Shown here: one piece after another, positions 60,267-64,000 of the stretch | How positions within the stretch are numbered: the first letter of the stretch is position 1 | Layout: every line of letters starts with the position of its first letter | DNA from: Owenweeksia sp965214115 | GTDB lineage: Bacteria > Bacteroidota > Bacteroidia > Flavobacteriales > Schleiferiaceae | NCBI GenBank assembly: GCA_965214115.1 | Contig: CBDCAU010000007.1 | Coordinates: 248,001-312,000, forward strand | Length of the DNA: 64,000 nucleotides | Direction: 5' to 3' | Position numbers and translations under genes: made by a program | The notes under the pieces: model-generated | The model's database searches: none | Told to the model about the DNA's origin: nothing | What the model saw: only the letters and a program-made list of their open reading frames with translations

Positions 60267-61247
60267 ATGAAAACTTCTGAAAATCAGAATATTACACGGA
60301 TTGGGGTATTTTACGACGGCAATTATTTTCTCCACGTCAGCAATTATTACAATTACGTCCACGAGCGCCGCGCGCGAATCAGCGTAAAAGGTTTGCACCA
60401 ATACATCCGTCACAAGGTGGCGGAATTTGAAGGCCAAACCAGTGGCGCACGCCATTCACAAATCGTTGATTCCCACTATTTTAAAGGACGGCTGAACGCT
60501 CGCGAGGCATCGGAAAAAGGCAACAAACTGTACTTCGACCGCGTGTTTGACGACGTGCTGATGATGGAAGGCATCACCACGCACTACCTGCCGTTGCGCG
60601 GCTTCGGGCAGAACAAGCAGGAAAAAGGCATCGACGTGTGGCTAGCGCTGGAAGCTTTCGAACTGGCTTCCTACCAGCGCTTTGACGTACTCGCGTTGGT
60701 CGCTTCCGATGGCGATTATGTGCCGCTCATCCGAAAACTCAATATGCTCGGCACCCGTGTGATGTTGCTTTCGTGGGATTTTGAATTTACCGATGACTAT
60801 GGAAATGAGCGGGTTACGCGCACTTCGCAGGATTTGTTGGAAGGCGTGACGTATCCCGTGGCGATGCACGACGAAATTGAAAACCGCGTGGCCAAAGACA
60901 GTTATTTGATTAACGAGTTGTTTATAAAACCGCAGCCGCGTCCCGAATATTCGTATAACGATGATACTGATAATCAGAAAGTTGACGATTCGGATTTCGA
61001 TGCGAGCGAGGAGCAGGAAAGCGAAATCCTGTCGCTGAAAAACGGTTTTGGCTTCATCAAATGGCCGAACAATAATTTGTTTTTCCACCATATGAGTTTG
61101 CGCGACACGGATTTCAACGATTTGCGCGAGGGCGACACGGTGAGTTTCCACCTTTCCAAAAATGACCGGGGCGAGCTGATCGCCGTGGACGTGGAGCTGG
61201 CCGAGCAACTGGCGGGCGAAATGGAGGAACAGGATTACGATGAGTAA
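60267..61247 (+). CDS. NYN-domain nuclease with C-terminal cold-shock-like domain
   Basis: A 326-residue protein. RIGVFYDGNYF has the first NYN metal Asp17, KGIDVWLALEAF the second acid and DVLALVASDGDYVPLIRKLN the third, so the active site looks complete; the fold is LabA/NYN, related to PIN nucleases. After an acidic linker (DTDNQKVDDSDFDASEEQES) a C-terminal part (LKNGFGFIKWPNNNLFFHHMSL, LREGDTVSFHLSKND) follows the cold-shock domain pattern, with GFGFIKW and FFHH as the RNP1- and RNP2-like strands. An RNA-cleaving and RNA-binding fusion is a fair reading. Seemingly in a unit with the GT2 and AlkB genes. Confidence 0.85.
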   Translation: MKTSENQNITRIGVFYDGNYFLHVSNYYNYVHERRARISVKGLHQYIRHKVAEFEGQTSGARHSQIVDSHYFKGRLNAREASEKGNKLYFDRVFDDVLMMEGITTHYLPLRGFGQNKQEKGIDVWLALEAFELASYQRFDVLALVASDGDYVPLIRKLNMLGTRVMLLSWDFEFTDDYGNERVTRTSQDLLEGVTYPVAMHDEIENRVAKDSYLINELFIKPQPRPEYSYNDDTDNQKVDDSDFDASEEQESEILSLKNGFGFIKWPNNNLFFHHMSLRDTDFNDLREGDTVSFHLSKNDRGELIAVDVELAEQLAGEMEEQDYDE

Positions 61248-61264
61248 AAATTGACGATTAATGT

Positions 61265-61280
61265 CCCGATGGCTATCGGG
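61265..61280. repeat. CCCGAT/ATCGGG palindrome
   Basis: CCCGAT-GGCT-ATCGGG between the NYN and monooxygenase genes. A similar CCCGAT-AGAT-ATCGGG unit is at 50,889-50,904, so it is an interspersed element; it also indicates that the monooxygenase starts downstream of it. Confidence 0.55.
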
Positions 61281-61304
61281 TGTGAACTCCATCGCGCAAT
61301 TTTA

Positions 61305-62375
61305 ATGCTAACAAATCACCCAAAAATGCGCTGGCATTGGCTTCGCTATATCAACACTTTTTTGCTGCCGATTTTGGCGGGGCTGGCTTTTGTTTTGGAA
61401 GGCGGCTGGAGTTTTTTGCCCGTCATCCAAGGCTTTGTTATCATCCCGATTACGGAGTTTTTCTTAAAACCCGATCCCTCCAATGTTCCCGACAACCACA
61501 AGGCACAACTTCTTGAAGACAAAATGTTTGACTATTTATTGTGGTTTCTTGTGCCGCTGCAAATCGGGATGCTGGCGTGGTTTTTCTTCGTGATTCAAGG
61601 AACGGAATTTTTGTCGCTGACTTGGTTAGGGCGCGTTTTTTCAATGGGAATGCTTTGCGGGATTTACGGCATCAACGTAGCGCACGAACTGGGGCACCGA
61701 CAAACACGGCTGGAAAAGGCGCTTTCCAAAATGCTGTTGCTCACGTCTTTATATATGCACTTTTTCATCGAGCATAATTATGGACATCACAAAAACGTGG
61801 GCACGCCGGAAGACGGGGCGACGGCAAAATTCAAAGAGGCGCTGCAAGTTTTTTGGTTTCGGTCGATATGGAAATCGTATCAAAGTGCGTGGCATATTCA
61901 GATGCAATGGTTGAAGAAGAAAAGGCGACCATTTTTATCACCTAAAAACGAAATGTTGATTTATACATTTTTGCAGATGGGTTTGGTGGCATTGGTTTTT
62001 GTCATTTTTGGTGTTCAAGTTTTGTGGGGATTTTTGGGCGCTTCTTTGATTGGAATTTTACTCTTGGAAACTGTCAATTATGTGGAACACTACGGATTGG
62101 CGCGCCGCCGAATCAGCGAACATCGCTACGAAAACACGAGCGTGGAACATTCGTGGAATTCCGACCACGTTTTGGGTCGCCGTTTCCTGTTTGAATTATC
62201 CCGCCACAGCGACCACCACGCCGCGCCGCACAAGAAATACCAAGTTTTGGATTCCCACGAAAACAGCCCGCAACTGCCCACCGGTTATCCGGGGATGATG
62301 CTGCTGGCGACAGTGCCGCCATTGTGGTTTTGGGTGATGAACGAGAGAGTGCGGAGATTGACGATTAACGATTGA
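61305..62375 (+). CDS. Alkane monooxygenase AlkB/XylM-type membrane di-iron enzyme
   Basis: A 356-residue integral-membrane hydroxylase with six or so TMs (YINTFLLPILAGLAFVL, FLPVIQGFVIIPITEFFL, YLLWFLVPLQIGMLAWFFFVI, FSMGMLCGIYGINV, MLIYTFLQMGLVALVFVIFGV, VLWGFLGASLIGILLLETVNY). The histidine boxes are AHELGHRQ, EHNYGHHKNV, NYVEHYGL and SRHSDHHAAPH. Start at the ATG at 61,305, after the palindrome at 61,265; the longer frame crosses it. The stop lies inside the 7-bp repeat (last residues LTIND), so the original end may be lost. Substrate unknown. Confidence 0.87.
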   Translation: MLTNHPKMRWHWLRYINTFLLPILAGLAFVLEGGWSFLPVIQGFVIIPITEFFLKPDPSNVPDNHKAQLLEDKMFDYLLWFLVPLQIGMLAWFFFVIQGTEFLSLTWLGRVFSMGMLCGIYGINVAHELGHRQTRLEKALSKMLLLTSLYMHFFIEHNYGHHKNVGTPEDGATAKFKEALQVFWFRSIWKSYQSAWHIQMQWLKKKRRPFLSPKNEMLIYTFLQMGLVALVFVIFGVQVLWGFLGASLIGILLLETVNYVEHYGLARRRISEHRYENTSVEHSWNSDHVLGRRFLFELSRHSDHHAAPHKKYQVLDSHENSPQLPTGYPGMMLLATVPPLWFWVMNERVRRLTIND

Positions 62376-62413
62376 CGATTGACGATTGACGATTGACGAT
62401 TGACGATTGACGA
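62358..62413. repeat. TTGACGA tandem 7-mer array (8 units)
   Basis: Eight consecutive 7-mers TTGACGA, with the second unit TTAACGA. Starts inside the end of the monooxygenase gene and provides its stop codon (at 62,373-62,375). Ends in TTGGGAA. Confidence 0.9.
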
Positions 62414-62432
62414 TTGGGAAGAATCGCGGAAA

Positions 62433-62495
62433 TTACCAATTACCAATTACCAATTACCAATTACCAATTACCAATTACCAATTACCAATTACCAA
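62433..62495. repeat. TTACCAA tandem 7-mer array (9 units)
   Basis: Nine perfect 7-mers TTACCAA, 20 bases after the TTGACGA array. Different sequence, same period. It lies upstream of the glycine-rich protein gene; the frame it makes upstream of that gene (repeating ITNYQLP) is not real. Confidence 0.92.
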
Positions 62496-62571
62496 TAATT
62501 TATTACCAAACTACCTTCTCTCCATTCTTTATTTTCGCAGCTCATTTTTCATTACAAAAAACAAAATCAAA

Positions 62572-63021
62572 ATGTTAGACAATATCATTTCCCAACTGAA
62601 AGACAAAGTGGGTGGCGAGCTGCAACGCAAAGAAAATGTGGACAGCGGCCAAGTGGACGGAATAATGGACGTGGTGAAAAACGTGGCGATGGAAAAAGTG
62701 GGCAAGGAAATGCTGGGCGGCGGCTTGGAAAACGTGATGAATCTATTTGGCAAAAAGGAAAACCACACTGGCGGCGACAAACTGCAATCCGAAATAAGCA
62801 CCGGCATTATGGGCGGGCTGATGGAAAAACTTGGTTTTGACAAAGGCAAAGCGGGCAGCATCGTCACGATGATTTTGCCGTTGCTGATGAAGTTCATCAC
62901 CGACAAAAACAGCGAAACGGCGGACGACGATGCTTCACCTTTGAAAGATTTGTTTGGCGGCGGCGTCAAAGGTGGAATTGGTGGCGCGGCTGGCAAGGCG
63001 CTGGGCGGTCTGTTTAAATAA
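62572..63021 (+). CDS. Small glycine-rich conserved hypothetical protein
   Basis: A 149-residue soluble protein: MLDNIISQLKDKVGGELQ, then MDVVKNVAMEKVGKEMLGGGLENVM, a conserved TGIMGGLMEKLGFDKGKAGSIVTMILPLLMKF and a glycine-rich tail (GGGVKGGIGGAAGKALGGL). The middle resembles DUF937-like helical proteins. Function unknown. Start at the ATG at 62,572; the repeat-encoded extension is excluded. Followed by a strong terminator. Confidence 0.72.
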   Translation: MLDNIISQLKDKVGGELQRKENVDSGQVDGIMDVVKNVAMEKVGKEMLGGGLENVMNLFGKKENHTGGDKLQSEISTGIMGGLMEKLGFDKGKAGSIVTMILPLLMKFITDKNSETADDDASPLKDLFGGGVKGGIGGAAGKALGGLFK

Positions 63022-63040
63022 GAATCCCACTCAAATTATA

Positions 63041-63096
63041 CCTCGTTTCTTAGTATTGAAATTATCATCAATAGAATAAGAAACGAGGTTTTTTTT
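63041..63096 (+). terminator. Rho-independent terminator
   Basis: CCTCGTTTCTTA (63,041-63,052) pairs perfectly with TAAGAAACGAGG (63,077-63,088), with an inner TATTGA/TCAATA stem, followed by eight T. Ends transcription after the glycine-rich protein gene. Confidence 0.85.
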
Positions 63097-63106
63097 ATAT
63101 CAAACA

Positions 63107-64000
63107 ATGGCAACTAAAAATTTTAGTAGAAGCATAGAAAACGGTTATACTTTTAAAGGTGAATCCGTGCTATTGGGTGGAGCTATGAAAGAGGGCGAAC
63201 CCGTGCAAGGTTTGCAGATAAAAGTGCCGCTGAAAACCATTAACCGCCACGGCGTGATTGCCGGGGCCACGGGAACGGGCAAGACCAAAAGTATGCAGGT
63301 GTTTGCCGAGCAACTTTCGCTGGCCGGCGTGCCCTGCGTGATGATGGACATCAAGGGTGACCTCAGCGGGCTGGCGCGACCGGGCTCGGGGAACAAGCAC
63401 ATTGATTTCAGAAAAGAGGCGATTGGCATCGATTGGGAAGGCCGCGGGTTGCCGGTGGAATTGATGACGCTAACCGAGGCGGAAGGCGTAAAATTGAAAG
63501 CCACGATTTCGGAATTTGGCCCTGTTTTGTTGGCTAAAATGTTGGAATTAAATGCTACCCAAAGTAGCATTTTGGCGGTGCTTTTTAAATATGCCGATGA
63601 TAATCATTTGCCTTTATTGAATATAGAAGATTTAAAGGAATTTTTGCGATACGTTCAAAATGAAGGAAAAGACAAAATTTCAGAAGAATACGGGAACATT
63701 TCGGCGGCTTCTTTGAACGTGATGATTCGGAAACTGGTGGCGCTGGAACAAGAAGGAGCGGACCAGTTTTTTGGTGAGCCAAGTTTTGAGGTGGAGGATT
63801 TTATGCGGACGGACGATGACGGAAACGGCTACCTCAACGTGGTGCGGCTGATGGATATGCAAAACAAGCCGCGGCTGTTCAGCACTTTTATGCTGTGTCT
63901 TTTGTCAGAAATTTATGGAAAACTGCCCGAAGTGGGCGACGACGACAAACCGAAACTGGTCTTTTTTATCGATGAGGCGCACCTCCTTTTTGAAAACGCC
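63107..64000 (+). CDS. HerA-like DUF853-family ATPase (5' part, runs off the window)
   Basis: The first 298 codons of a longer gene, open to the window edge. IAGATGTGKTKSMQVFAEQLS is the Walker A loop and KLVFFIDEAHLLF the Walker B. MMDIKGDLSGLARPGSGN is characteristic of the HerA/YjgR (DUF853) group of P-loop ATPases. ATG at 63,107, ten bases after the terminator T-run, so it has its own promoter; no good -7 box is seen. Its role (DNA-related ATPase or helicase) is family knowledge, and details are unclear. Confidence 0.87.
   Translation, partial: MATKNFSRSIENGYTFKGESVLLGGAMKEGEPVQGLQIKVPLKTINRHGVIAGATGTGKTKSMQVFAEQLSLAGVPCVMMDIKGDLSGLARPGSGNKHIDFRKEAIGIDWEGRGLPVELMTLTEAEGVKLKATISEFGPVLLAKMLELNATQSSILAVLFKYADDNHLPLLNIEDLKEFLRYVQNEGKDKISEEYGNISAASLNVMIRKLVALEQEGADQFFGEPSFEVEDFMRTDDDGNGYLNVVRLMDMQNKPRLFSTFMLCLLSEIYGKLPEVGDDDKPKLVFFIDEAHLLFENA

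Noticed and set aside
62358..62495. Possible CRISPR array
   Set aside because: The repeats are pure 7-mers in tandem with no spacers.
62407..62571. N-terminal extension of the glycine-rich protein (repeating ITNYQLP)
   Set aside because: Generated by the TTACCAA repeats; the conserved protein starts at 62,572.

Overview
The window comes from a Bacteroidota chromosome. The evidence is: several secreted proteins with type IX secretion (T9SS) C-terminal sorting domains, both the gliding-motility-associated kind and type A; a GYDIA-type GHMP kinase; a Fibrobacter-type major paralogous domain lipoprotein; lipoproteins with leader ends such as LAAC and LTAC; few Shine-Dalgarno sites; and repeated matches to the Bacteroidota -7 promoter element TAnnTTTG. 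I cannot name the species. The mix is compatible with a Saprospiria- or Chitinophagia-like lineage, which is inference. I found no tRNA, rRNA, CRISPR array or complete insertion sequence.

Layout. 1-4.5 kb: end of a photolyase, a divergent mannose-1-phosphate guanylyltransferase, then a compact run adk-obg-PAP2-crcB. 4.5-9 kb: a PKD-rich T9SS protein and a mevalonate pair (HMG-CoA reductase and GHMP kinase). 9.3-14.3 kb: a giant secreted lipase/beta-helix/T9SS gene broken by a two-base frameshift and an in-frame amber codon. 14.3-16.3 kb: three tandem lipoprotein paralogues and a decayed fourth copy in the same 611-617 bp register. 16.3-19.8 kb: small hypotheticals and a 7TM-HD phosphodiesterase.

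19.9-40 kb is a surface-polysaccharide locus in two converging transcription units. The plus-strand unit (6 genes) carries a sugar aminotransferase, a WbqC-like protein, a sugar acyltransferase, a beta-propeller, an Fe/2-oxoglutarate oxygenase-like protein and a GT2. The minus-strand unit (13 genes, almost all overlapping or nearly abutting, from one candidate promoter near 40,025) carries a sugar dehydrogenase, a FemAB-like acyltransferase, an N-formyltransferase, an aminotransferase, the Wzm/Wzt ABC exporter, a sulfotransferase, a multi-TM protein, an AsnB-type amidotransferase and four glycosyltransferases. Together they suggest an ABC-exported glycan with amino, formyl, amide and possibly sulfate decorations. 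The upstream mannose-1-phosphate guanylyltransferase could feed GDP-mannose to it.

40.2-46 kb: a second PKD/T9SS protein, then an apparent five-gene operon that I consider the least described part of the window. It has two paralogous small proteins sharing a DPCPPHC motif (one a lipoprotein), a polytopic membrane protein, a short histidine kinase and a NarL-type regulator, behind a good -33/-7 promoter. 46-55 kb: MFS transporter, T9SS protein plus rnz, pyrR-pyrB, a FISUMP lipoprotein, decayed Rpn-type nuclease genes between REP-like palindromes, and mpl. 55-64 kb: two lipoproteins (one MbnP-like), plsC, a PIN toxin-antitoxin pair, miaE, a GT2, an NYN/cold-shock fusion, an AlkB-type monooxygenase followed by two 7-bp tandem repeat arrays, a small glycine-rich protein and the start of a HerA-like ATPase.
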